The notes under the pieces: model-generated
Database searches by the model: none
What the model was told of the DNA's origin: nothing
What the model saw: the letters and a program-made list of their open reading frames with translations, nothing else
Translations under genes and position numbers: made by a program
Source: Costus lasius
Lineage: Eukaryota; Streptophyta; Magnoliopsida; Zingiberales; Costaceae
Length of the DNA: 64,000 nucleotides
NCBI GenBank assembly: GCA_027563935.2
Contig: CM050453.2
Coordinates: 68,866,018-68,930,017 of the forward strand
Direction: 5' to 3'
Shown here: positions 1 through 9,319 of the stretch, in pieces
How positions within the stretch are numbered: the first letter of the stretch is position 1
Layout: each line of letters opens with the position of its first letter

Positions 1-422
1 TAGAGCTCGAGCATTAGGCATTCTGGGCTATCAAAACACTGAATTTCGACTTGAAGAACGCGGGTGAAAAATGAAAGTTACAATTGAATGAGCTTGATGA
101 AATTAGACTCACCGCTTATGAAAATTCAAGAATCTATAAAGAGAGGACTAATAGATGGCATGACTGACACATACTTAGAAAGGAATTCCAACCAGGTGAA
201 TTTGTTCTTTTGTTTAATTCTAGGTTGAGACTTTTTCCCGGTAAACTTAAATCTCGATGGTCTGGGCCTTTTCAGGTTAAGAAAGTCTATCCATACGGAG
301 CTGTGGAAATATGGAACAACAAAACGGGGGAAGAGTTTAAGGTTAATGGTCAGAGATTGAAACATTACTTCCATGAGGAACCTATTGAAGGTGGAGAAAA
401 ATTTTTACTTGATGAACCATGA
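1..422 (+). pseudogene. Athila integrase, C-terminal end (decayed)
   Basis: Translation in the frame of positions 3, 6, 9 gives the standard end of Athila/Tat-type integrase. It includes the block [14 protein letters not shown] (from about 228) and [10 protein letters not shown] near the end, ending at a TGA at 420-422. Upstream in the same frame are the family segments AFWAIKTLNFDLKNAGEK and [17 protein letters not shown]. In-frame stops at 15-17 (TAG), 72-74 (TGA) and 165-167 (TGA) break it; the TGA codons sit where the family usually has charged residues such as arginine. Catalytic DDE residues would be upstream, outside the window. Integrase joins element cDNA to host DNA; this copy cannot. 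Confidence 0.88.
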
Positions 423-440
423 GCAAACCTGAGTGCAGAA

Positions 441-490
441 AGGTCAAGCTAAAGACCTAAAAATTAGCGCTTCTTGGGAGGCAACCCAAG
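441..490 (+). other. Tandem hairpin motif directly downstream of Athila pol
   Basis: Two short inverted repeats follow the integrase stop. The first is AGGTC (441-445) with GACCT (454-458). The second is CTTGGG (473-478) with CCCAAG (485-490) around a loop AGGCAA. The block between them, TTAGCGCTTCTTGGGAGGC, is a signature I associate with Athila elements. The same motif follows the coding region of element A (45355-45402) and element B (54603-54650, minus), although those lack pol. Function unknown; packaging, RNA processing or translation control are possible. Confidence 0.8.
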
Positions 491-637
491 CACTCTTTCT
501 TTCCTTTTATTTTTATTTTATTTTTTTGCTTTTGTTTTAGTTTATTTGTGTACTAACTTTTTCTTTTTCTCTTTGTAGGTAATTCCAGATTGATTTTTTT
601 TTTGTAAAACAGCAATCTCTGAATTTTTTTTGATAAA

Positions 638-1160
638 TTACGGTAGTGCCGTAATGATTTTCACGGTACCATAATTCTTTTACGATACTACCGTAACATA
701 TTTTATCGCCCGTAATTTTGATCCATTTTCATCCAGAAGGTTTTACCTATTTTACGGCACCACCGTAATGTTTTCACGATATCCTAATTTTTAGTGATTT
801 TCGACCAGAAAAATTATAAGAGTTTATGGATTTTACAGCACCGTCGTAACGATTGTCACGGTACTGTATTTTCAAGTCATTTTCTTACATAAAGTTTTGA
901 GGTTTTTGCACAAATTATGGCAGTACCATAATTATTTTATGGTACCGTATTTCGGTCTGTTTTCCACCCGAGAGTTCTGAAATTTTAGAGTAAATTATGG
1001 TAGTACCGTAATTATTTTACGGTACCATAGTTTCGAGTCGTTCTTCTACCGAAAGTCTGCTCGCATTTTACGGCACTACCGTAATATCATTACAGTACCG
1101 TAATTATGCCGACCCCATGCGATTTTATTGCCGTAGTTTGGGTTTCGGTGCCGTGATTTA
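638..1160 (+). repeat. Array of near-palindromes TTACGG..CCGTAA
   Basis: About a dozen variants of two motifs occur here: TTACGGTAGTGCCGTAA (638-654 is the best copy) and the shorter TTACGGTACCGTAA type. They tend to alternate, and pairs recur roughly every 85-110 bp with a shared spacer containing a version of ACCGAAAGTTTTGA, so this looks like a decayed tandem repeat. The same motif occurs in the LTR of this element (about 4418-4700), in A's LTRs and in B's LTR and UTR. No protein-coding meaning is evident. Confidence 0.75.
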
Positions 1161-1529
1161 GGGTTTTTTCCGCTCGAGATCACGCCGACTTGCGATTTTC
1201 TTCAATCCTTTACTTCCAAACCCTCATGCGACCTTTCCTAACTGATTTCCGACCGATTTCCTCCTGAGATTTTGAAGTTTTCAAGCTCAAACGTGCTCAG
1301 CAGCTGTTTGTCCACCGACTTTCTGCCCTCTTCATTTTTCTTCAGCTTCATAGAGTTTCGAAAGAGGCAGGAGATCCTTCCTGGAAGTGATTGAAGACTC
1401 GATTTTAGCTCAGGAGTTCAGATTCAGAAGCTTGATTTAAAATCTGTTTGAAGCTGCCGCTCGCCCTGTTCGGTAACGTTACTGTTCATTCCAGTTTTTT
1501 CCTAAGTGTTCGAAATATTGCATATCACC

Positions 1530-2835
1530 ATGTCACCAGTAAAGAGAGCCATCTCAAAGAGGGCATCATCTTCAGAGATGAAGCGCAAGAACAGAGGTAC
1601 AACCATTTGATTACTAGATGCATTGTCAAGACTAAATACGCTGATACTAGTGCTTTGGAGCTCTTGGGGCTGAAAGAGGATGTATTGTGGATGTTTGATC
1701 AAATTGCTACGAAGAGATTCTTTGAGATGACTCCCCAGACCTATTTACCTCTATTGTTAGAGGTTCTCAATAGCTTGGAGATGGACTATGACGAGTACAC
1801 TAATGGACCAGCCAAGGGAGAGAATAGATTCAGAATGGCGAATGGATAAAAGAAGCTTACACTGAGGGAGCTTAGACACATTTTTTATCTACCGAATGAG
1901 GGACGCACCGAGCCACCTATTGGGTTTATCAAGAATGTTTTCTGGAACCAAATCACTGCAGAAACTAGATTCTCTCCCTCATCAGCCAGAGCAACAAGTA
2001 TCTCCAACCCATGTATCAAGTATGCGCACCGAGTCCTGGCTCATACCATTTTCAAGCAAGGGGACAGTGATGGTATGGTTCGACAAACTGCGTTATTCTT
2101 TCTTTGTGCATGTTGCATGGTTATTTTGTGGATGTTTCTTTCTTCTTTATGAGACACTTGGACAAGGTTGCTAGGGCCAAGAAAGGCACGATTGTGATAG
2201 GAGGATTTCTCACTCCTATTGCACTTTTTCTGGGTATTGAGCCCTATGAGATTGAGGTTGCAAGGGGCAATGCTAGGATAGACACTGAGTCCTGCGTTGC
2301 CATGAAAATGATTGTCAGAGAGGGAGATACTTATTGCTTGATTCTACAACCCGGTTTTCCCACTTTACCATTGCCTAATCCAGGAAGAACCACTATTCAA
2401 AACCCAGAGAATTTGAAGCTTTCCCCTGATGTTGCTTCTTATGCTACTCCAGCACCTGTAGACTCTATACCACCACCACCGGCTGCTTGGGGTGATGACC
2501 CATTTGGGATGGGTATAGATTCTTCACCCTCCAGAGCTGCCAATCCACCACCACACAGAGCAACTGGATCTTCCTCATGTCGTGCTGGCCCTGATCAGAG
2601 CAGGTGGCAAAGTCATCTAGATCCTGGCTTCCAAGCTCTTTCTACTGATGTGCACAGCTTGACATCTACCGTGGGGAGGATATTTGATTACGTAGTGCAT
2701 ATACATGACGACGTTGAAGAAATCAAGGACTACCTATGTCTCAAGCATAGAGGTGATGGAGAAGGAGGCTCTCAGGGAGATCCAATGGATGCCGCCCCAG
2801 CTGATAGAGACAAGGAGAGGACTGACTCTGATTGA
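1530..2835 (+). pseudogene. ATHILA ORF-1 / env-like protein (decayed)
   Basis: Translated pieces match the pattern of the plant ATHILA ORF-1 family (Pfam ATHILA, from memory). An N-terminal basic start (ATG 1530) is followed, after a frame change near 1600, by YNHLITRCIVKTKYAD and MFDQIATKRFFEM. A TAA lies at 1847-1849. The frame then continues with LTLRELRHIFYLPNEG, SARATSISNP and HRVLAHTIFKQGD. A second frame change near 2110 leads into GTIVIGGFLTPIALFLGIEP. The last third is proline/serine-rich, ends with an amphipathic IFDYVVHIHDDVEEIKDYL segment, and stops at 2833-2835. Function in the family is unproven; an env-like role has been proposed. This copy is not translatable as one protein. 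Confidence 0.82.
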
Positions 2836-4156
2836 GTAGAGTTTTGTGAGTATCTTCTCCTTTTCTTTACTTTACTGCACTTTTATAGACTTCTGATGAT
2901 TTACATATTCTTGTAGGGGAGGATGACCTTGTCATTGCTTCCCTTGTGTCCACCAGCTACGGATCTTCGATTTTTGAGATATCACTGCTAAAATTAATTC
3001 GATTTGGTTGTATAAGATGATAGTTCGATTTGGTTGTATGTGATGTTCTGATATTTGAGATTGATACTCTATGATTGGTATGATTCATGACTTGGTTAAC
3101 GCAATGATGATTTTAGTTCTGATTTAGTAATGATGTGATAAATGTCTGTGTGGTTTGTTCTAATCATGAAAATACTGTTGTTATCATGCCAAAATTTTTC
3201 TTGATGATAAATTACTGTACATGACAATACTTGAGAATTGGAAATAGACCTAATATGCTGAATTTATTTCTTTGATATAATTTATCAGTTGGAATTTTCC
3301 ATTGATTAATACATGAAGTTTTGGGTAAATATATTGTTTAATGAATGAAATCTGAAAGAGAAATAACTCCTTTAAATAAAATGAGCATATGTTGTATGAT
3401 TTTTGGATTGATATCGATTGATTTAACCTAGTAGATCCTTAAAGCCCATCTTGTTATTTGTTGGGAAGAAAGAATCTGAAATCCAAAAAGGAAAGTGACT
3501 CCCCTATTTGGCACTGCGTAAAATTGGCAATGAGACCTAAAGACATAGGTTGAAGTCTGAAAAGAATAACTCCTCTTCTTGGCATTGTATTTGCAATGGT
3601 ACCAAAGATAAGGGTTGAAGTTCAATTAAAAAGTATGTATCTATGTGGGTGCATGCCATGAGAGAGATTCTTTGACATTAACTCCACTATCTCAGAAGGA
3701 ATTTTTCCCACGTAAAGAGATATGAGTTCTATTATCTTGGTTATGTGACCAATATATTCTGAATTTGTCACCAGAAGAAGGGTGGTATTCATTTTAGAAA
3801 ATGTCAAAGATATATAAAAAAAAAGAAGAGAGAAAATTTGAGTGGAAAAAGATTTTGAAGTTCCTATTCCTGTAAACAAAGACATCATGGACTCAAATTT
3901 AAAATTAGGTGAACTCATGAGATTGAAGATCTATTTATGCACATTGCAAACTTTTATTTGATTGAGTCATGAATCTTAAAGATTGAATTCGGAGGACGAT
4001 ATATTTATTTAAAATTTTAAGTTGTTATTTGATGTGAATTTTTCATAAGTAATTGTATCTTAGAAATTTATTCATCATCTGAAAGCTTATTTTCCATAAT
4101 CAGTATTGATTTCTTTATTTGCTTGAGGACAAATAAAGTTTGAGCCTTATGCATTT
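2836..4156 (+). other. Athila 3' untranslated region
   Basis: No gene. The region aligns by eye with 45403-47747 (element A) and, inverted, 51904-54602 (element B). Around 3484-3640 it holds two tandem copies of a block that starts near CTTGGCA and continues to GGTTGAAGT. In A and B this block contains the inverted pair CACTGT/ACAGTG; here the pairs are decayed. At 4120-4150 is the conserved pre-LTR sequence GCTTGAGGACAAATAAAG followed by TTTGAGCCTTATG. No classical G-rich polypurine tract is present. Confidence 0.7.
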
Positions 4157-5043
4157 TGATGATTCTAAATTTCTTAGTAATTTTCATACTTATTAACTGT
4201 TTTTTTTTGGGTCATAATCATGCTCTTTTGCTTATTTTTATGCCTTATTTGTCAAGTACTTTGGAATCTACACCTTTCTTAGTTTTTGATTAATTTCAGG
4301 TAAAAAGATAATTATTCTGATGGGTTTTTAAGCAATCTCAATACGTACAAGGATTCTAATCATCAAGAGGAGTTTACACATCAAATTTCAAGTCAAACTG
4401 AGTTTTCTAGCGAAATTACGGCAGTGCCGTAATGAATTTTACGGCCGTAATATGCAAATATGGCACTACTGTAATGATTTTATGGCTGCTTCCCGCAGAA
4501 ACTTTTTGGAAAATTACGGTACTATCGTAATACTTTTACGTTGCCGTAATTCAAGTCCAAATTCATACAACAACTTTTGAAAAGAATACGGTACTACTGT
4601 GAGACTTTTTATGGTACCGTAATTTCAAGACAATTTCATACTGAGACTTCAGAGGGCATTACGACACCGCTGTAATAAATTTCACGGTACCATAATTACG
4701 GCCCAGTTGCCCGATTTTTTCGCTGGAAACTTAAAGAGACGATTTCTCAAGCTTTAGGGCACTAATTAAAGATCCGTAAAAAGAGGAGAAGGAGAAAAAA
4801 AAAAGCAAAATGACCAATTTTTATCATGAGTTCACAAAGAATTTCAGAGAATCGCTGCCGCCCTAGGGTTTGTCACCGATTCTCGTACAGACCACCTCCA
4901 GCCGTGAAATTCAAGAGGAAGCTTTGCCTGAAGAATGAGAACATACCACAGAAGTTTCAGAGTGAAAGGAGATTGATCGAGGGAGAAATCAACAAAAAAA
5001 AAGGGCGCCGCCACTGTTCATCGCATCCAGGAGCAAAATTACA

Positions 5044-5065
5044 GGCTGTAATTTTCATTACAGCC
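5044..5065 (+). other. Conserved R-region hairpin, Athila LTR
   Basis: GGCTGTAAT (5044-5052), loop TTTC, ATTACAGCC (5057-5065): nine perfect pairs. The homologous positions in element A (32117-32142) and B (50976-51001) also form perfect hairpins although the stem sequence differs. It follows a conserved CACTGTTCATCG. Confidence 0.7.
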
Positions 5066-5626
5066 CTATTTTGTAACTTTTACTCTTCTCTTTCAATTTC
5101 TAATCACTCTAAATGATGTTTTATTGTAATTCTTCAATCATGCTAGCTTAAACCTTTTTGGGACATGGGGTGTAGTCCTCTTGATTTCTTAATGACTGAA
5201 TAATTTCTATTTCATCAGAATATTTTTGATTTGATAATTTTACTTAAGTGATTAATGCCTTTAATTCTTTCTAGTTTCATATTGTCAACATGTGTTAGAG
5301 TTTTATGATATGGACTGAGAAGTGACATATAGAACTTGGAGTACTAAAATCAAGTATTCCGAACTTATTGTAAGAGATTAGGTTTGTTCTTAATTCTAAA
5401 TTTTAGAAGTTTATTGACTTGTTGATATTTTGTTCTAGGATGCATTAATGATATAGACATGAAAATATGCTAGAGATAGATGTTTGATTGTTAGAAAATC
5501 TTAAGTAAAACTTATGAAACTAAGGTATGAGAATACTTAGTTTCATTCGAGATATTGATATCGAGATAGAATGCATGAGAGTGATTCTTAATCTCTTTGT
5601 CAAGGTTTGCTTTTCTTAAACATAGA

Positions 5627-5688
5627 ATAAATCTGTGCGAGAGCGAGAATTATTTGATGTTAATCATCTGCGTGAGAGCGAGATGATT
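5627..5688 (+). other. Two bulged GNRA-loop hairpins in the Athila LTR
   Basis: Hairpin at 5662-5688: arms AATCATCT/AGATGATT (8 of 8 pairs), bulged G at 5670, inner pairs CGT/GCG, loop GAGA. Hairpin at 5627-5654: outer arms AATAAATCT/AGAATTATT with one mismatch, bulged G at 5635, inner TGC/GCG, loop GAGA. These share the plan of the five hairpins in element A with different stem sequences. Confidence 0.72.
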
Positions 5689-5955
5689 TCTTATTAAGGT
5701 AAATTATATCTTTATCATATTAAGAATAAACTGATGAACATTTATTTATATCCAGTCATAGAAATCAGGATGGATGAACCCCTAGTCCCAATTCTTTCTC
5801 TTTGACATTTCGTGAACTTTTTGATCATTTGCTTTCTTCATAATTGGTTCGCCTAGTTAGTGAGAAATTGATTATTCGGTACTTGACAAACAAGGTCTTT
5901 GTGGTTCGATATCTTAATTATTACTTCGAGTATCCGTGCACTTGAGGACACAACA

Positions 5956-7440
5956 CATATGTTGGCCCTCGGCATTGCGGTTAGGTTGGACGTAATTATA
6001 TTTTCATGTGTTAGTTTATGATGAGAGTCTAGAGGCAGCAGCCTGGTGGTTAGGGGTCTTACATTTTTTTCAACCCATGTTGGACACAAGGCGCCTTCAG
6101 AATCTTAACTAAGAGGAGTTGCACGGGGTGCAATTGGTCAGCATACCTACTTAACGAAGGATGGGTCATTCTATGCAATTCACCCCACCCTTGTGGGACA
6201 CAGAACCCTATGTGGATTTAGGATCCTATTCTCACTAGAAAATCTAGAATTATCTAAATTGACATTCTAAGTGTTGGTGAATCCTGGGCTATCTTTAAAA
6301 ATTTTAAGACAAAGTTAAAGCGATAGCCCAAAATAGGTTTTCAAAACTAACAAGGACTGTTCATGCGGGAGAAGCCAATGGATATGATATGAATCAAAGC
6401 ATACTACTTCTATATATGAAGCAAGAACAAAAGCTTTGTTGCTCGAGGGCTATTTTCGTTGTGAAGGAAATTCTGTTAAAGGAAGCCAATAGGAGTTAGT
6501 TTGGTTTGGATAAGCTCCAAGATCAACCACAAAACATTGATACACAAATGGAATAAGAGCCTATATCACATGTTGTTTGTCAACTTGAGGCCTAAGTTAC
6601 ATAGCCTCTATATTGGTTGGGTTGCATTCGTCGCTTAGTTGAGAGGTATGGGTCACTATCATCTCAAGGTGATGGAATATTCATCATTGAGGATGAACCA
6701 ATAACATATGAGGAAGCGATCTCTATATCGAACTATGAGAAATGGCTTAGTGCCATGGAAACCAAAATGAACTCCATGTCTACTAACAAAATATGAGATT
6801 TGATTGAGCTTCTTTAAAGGGCAAAACCTATAAGCTATAAATGGGTCTTCAAGAAGGAGACTAACATGGAAAGTAACATGGTTACCTACAAAGGCAGACT
6901 AGTTGCTAAAGTTTTCAAACAAGCCCATGGTATGGATTATGATACAAATTTTTTACTAGTTGTCATGTTCAAGGCTATTTGGATTCTACTTATGATAGTT
7001 GCATTTCATAATTATGAGATGTGAGAGATGGATGAAAAAATTGTATTTCTCAACAGGTTTCTGGATAAGGATGTCTGTATGACACAATCAAAAGGATTAT
7101 CCATTTAACATATGCTCATAAAATATATAAGCTAAAAGGGTCAATTTGTGGACTAAAACAAGTGTCTTAAAGTTGAAACATTAGTTTTGATAAAATAGTT
7201 AAAAACTATGGCTTTATCGAGAACAATAATGATGCATATGTATACAAGAAAATTAGTAAGAGAATTATCACATTCCTTGTCATGTATGTGGATGATATCT
7301 TCTTATTGGAAACAATATCCTAGCTCTACACGTGATGATGTCATAGTTAGAAAATAAGTCTTTCAAAATAAAGAATCTAGGGTATGTCACCTATATCGTA
7401 AGCGTGAGGATCTACATATTGTTTTGGAATAGATATAAAA
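5956..7440 (+). pseudogene. Decayed Angela-type copia fragment (integrase end to reverse transcriptase)
   Basis: From about 6370 the translation follows the Angela elements at 18976 and 59745: the GYYFY..KVFVAR..FLEKEFL linker region, then (6690-6800) TYEEAIS..EKWLSAMETKMNSMS, (6840-6920) KWVFKKETNM and VTYKGRLVAK. The DVKTAFLNG position reads DEKIVFLN, and near 7270-7300 comes FLVMYVDDIF. It ends near 7420 at a GYVTYIVSVRIY equivalent. Many stops and frameshifts make it non-functional. 5956-6360 is less certain: it holds leader-like hairpins (TTGCAC/GTGCAA near 6120; CCCAC/GTGGG near 6186) and may be the element's leader joined to pol by a large deletion. Confidence 0.75.
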
Positions 7441-8540
7441 AATCCATTTATATCCTAAAAAGATTATTTCTAATATATAAATCAATTTCAATATAAGATT
7501 ATTTGGAATTATTTTTATCTTATTATGATTAGTCTTAGTCTCGTTCACGAAGAGAGTGTCTAGAGAGATTGTAGCATCTTGGTAAGGACTTGATGTGTCT
7601 CTAAATTAATATGTAATTAATTTATCACCAAATTTTTTGCATTTTTTTAACTCTCTCCTTCTAGGTTCAAAATCTTATGCAGGTTCTAAAGGAATTAAAG
7701 AAAAAGAGTTAGATGATAAATAAGAAGATAATAGTGCATCAGATGAAAAAGAGTTAGATGATAAATAAAAAGATAATAGTCCATAAATGGTGACATTTTT
7801 ATTCTTAATAGAGATTATATCAATAATTAATCAAAATTATAGTAATGCACTCTAAAGATTAGATAATATAGCTTAAGATCATGACATTAACCATGCTAAT
7901 AATAATCATATTCTTTGTTTTCAGTACACCATTAGTACGAGGTGAATATGAAACTATCACTTGATAAGTTATACCACGTTTCTCATAAAAGTTCATTTGA
8001 GGTATATTCAACACCTTTATTGAATATTAAGATTTTTTTTTAATTTTTTCTGTCTTTTAATTTTTAACTTTGGCTTTAAAACCTTAAATTTATCAAAGTT
8101 GTCCTACTTAGTTCCTAATATACAATAGTTGTCCAAGAAGAAATCACTTATATTTTCTTAGGATGCGTGAAGCAATAGAACATTACTCAGAGTAAATATC
8201 TTTCGGTAAGTTGATGTGACTATATCTTAACTAATTAATAGGTGAATGATGGACGGATGCAAGGTGAATGAGGCTGTCCTGTGCATCTTTAAGACGACGT
8301 TAATTTAATCAAGCAGTTAGTGGATGCAGCCAAGAGATACAGCTAGACTTTGTGAAGCAAGCAGTTGCAACCAAGAGCGGAGAAATAACTACAGGTATTG
8401 AAAGAGGGAAACAGGCGACGCTTTTTCAGTTTTTTTTTTAAAAGTTTTTGAAACAGGTCCTTGGCAAAATGGCTTCAATTCAGGATGGTGGTGATCATAA
8501 ATTTGTGCACCAAAAACTTTAACTGCACCTGCAGCGTACT
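7441..8540. other. AT-rich intergenic stretch, no gene seen
   Basis: No reading frame with recognisable similarity. The only structure noted is a two-copy tandem repeat of about 44 bp at 7699-7784, containing AAAAAGAGTTAGATGATAAA in both copies. Confidence 0.6.
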
Positions 8541-9319
8541 ATTAACCATTACAAATTTTTTTTTTATATATATATTTCTGCTCAGCAATGGCTGACATTG
8601 TTATATAATCTTCTTCATTGCCTGCATTCACTGCAAATGCATCACTCTTATCAAATTATGAATCAATCAACCACCTCTCCTTAAGTTTGTTTAATTTCAT
8701 GCCTGTCTGCCTGCCTCCCTCTATCGTTTCAATCATACCTTGTGTCTTGTTCCAATGTTCATCTTTCAGATTGTCTTTACCTGCATTTATCACTAATTAT
8801 ATCTGTCTCCTCCCTCGTATTCAATTTTGGAATCTCCTCCGTTCCAAAAACACACCCAAACCATCCAATAGAAAGAAAATGGCAAAAGACATACATTTAA
8901 TCAACAAACAAAAAAAAATTGAATATTCGTAATTAATTCATTTGGGCAATGAACATACATCTCAACAAATTTCAGCATGTGTACGTAATTAAACTTGCAT
9001 ATTCCCTAAATCCAACATCGTTAGATAAATCCTCTGGCTTGCAAACCGTGTGGTTTACTATTAGCTTTGAATAAAGAGAGAGAAAGAGATAGAATAAGGA
9101 GGGACGCGAGAGAAGAAAGAGACCAAGAGTCTCAGCACAGCAAGCTGGGTGGGAAGGAAGGGGGAGAATCAGCCCCTATTGCTGCCCACCACCGGCAACT
9201 CCAACTCCCCACTCTGCTGTAGAGAAAGAGAGAGAGAGAGACAAGTAGCAGTACAAGGCAAGAGGAAAGACGCCACCTTCGGTGATCAAACATACGACGG
9301 CGGCGCCTGTTTCGCTAGG
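8541..9319 (+). promoter_or_regulatory. Promoter and 5' leader of the HD-Zip IV gene
   Basis: This is the upstream region of the gene at 9320. There is no ATG between about 8980 and 9320, so the chosen start is the first ATG of any plausible leader. A GA-rich stretch begins at about 9075, and a pure GA tract lies at 9221-9240, common in plant 5' leaders. An L1-box match lies at 8892-8899. The transcription start is not determined; a TA-rich stretch at 8562-8576 is too far upstream to claim as TATA box. Confidence 0.5.
8892..8899 (-). promoter_or_regulatory. L1-box match (TAAATGTA) upstream of the HD-Zip IV gene
   Basis: TACATTTA on the plus strand reads TAAATGTA on the minus strand and fits the L1-box consensus TAAATG(C/T)A bound by HD-Zip IV proteins. 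It is about 420 bp upstream of the start codon. Self-regulation through L1 boxes is known for ATML1 and PDF2; here it is only a sequence match. Confidence 0.4.

Larger units (their letters stand above)
1..5955 (+). mobile_element. Athila-lineage Ty3/gypsy retrotransposon, 3' part (5' end outside window)
   Basis: The order is integrase C-terminus, a tandem hairpin motif, ATHILA ORF-1 (env-like), a long 3' UTR and a 3' LTR, which is the expected 3' half of an Athila element. Coding parts carry stops and frameshifts, so the copy is dead. Its 3' UTR and LTR are recognisably related to elements A (31347-49553) and B (50066-56201), so this copy shows what the coding parent of that family may have looked like. 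The 5' LTR, gag and most of pol lie left of the window, so the target-site duplication cannot be checked. Confidence 0.85.
4157..5955 (+). repeat. Athila 3' LTR
   Basis: It starts TGATGATTCTAAATTTC, parallel to the TGATGACACC start of A and B, and ends near GGACACAACA, parallel to GGACTACAACA in B. Length is about 1.8 kb, as in A and B. Inside are TTACGG palindromes (about 4418-4700), the R-region hairpin GGCTGTAAT/ATTACAGCC (5044-5065), and two bulged hairpins with GAGA loops (5627-5654 and 5662-5688). An ATG-started reading frame at 4826-5116 lies wholly inside the LTR and is not considered a gene. Confidence 0.78.

Noticed and set aside
4826..5116. 96-codon ATG frame in the Athila 3' LTR
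   Set aside because: Lies wholly inside the LTR, has no similarity, and overlaps the conserved R-region hairpin.
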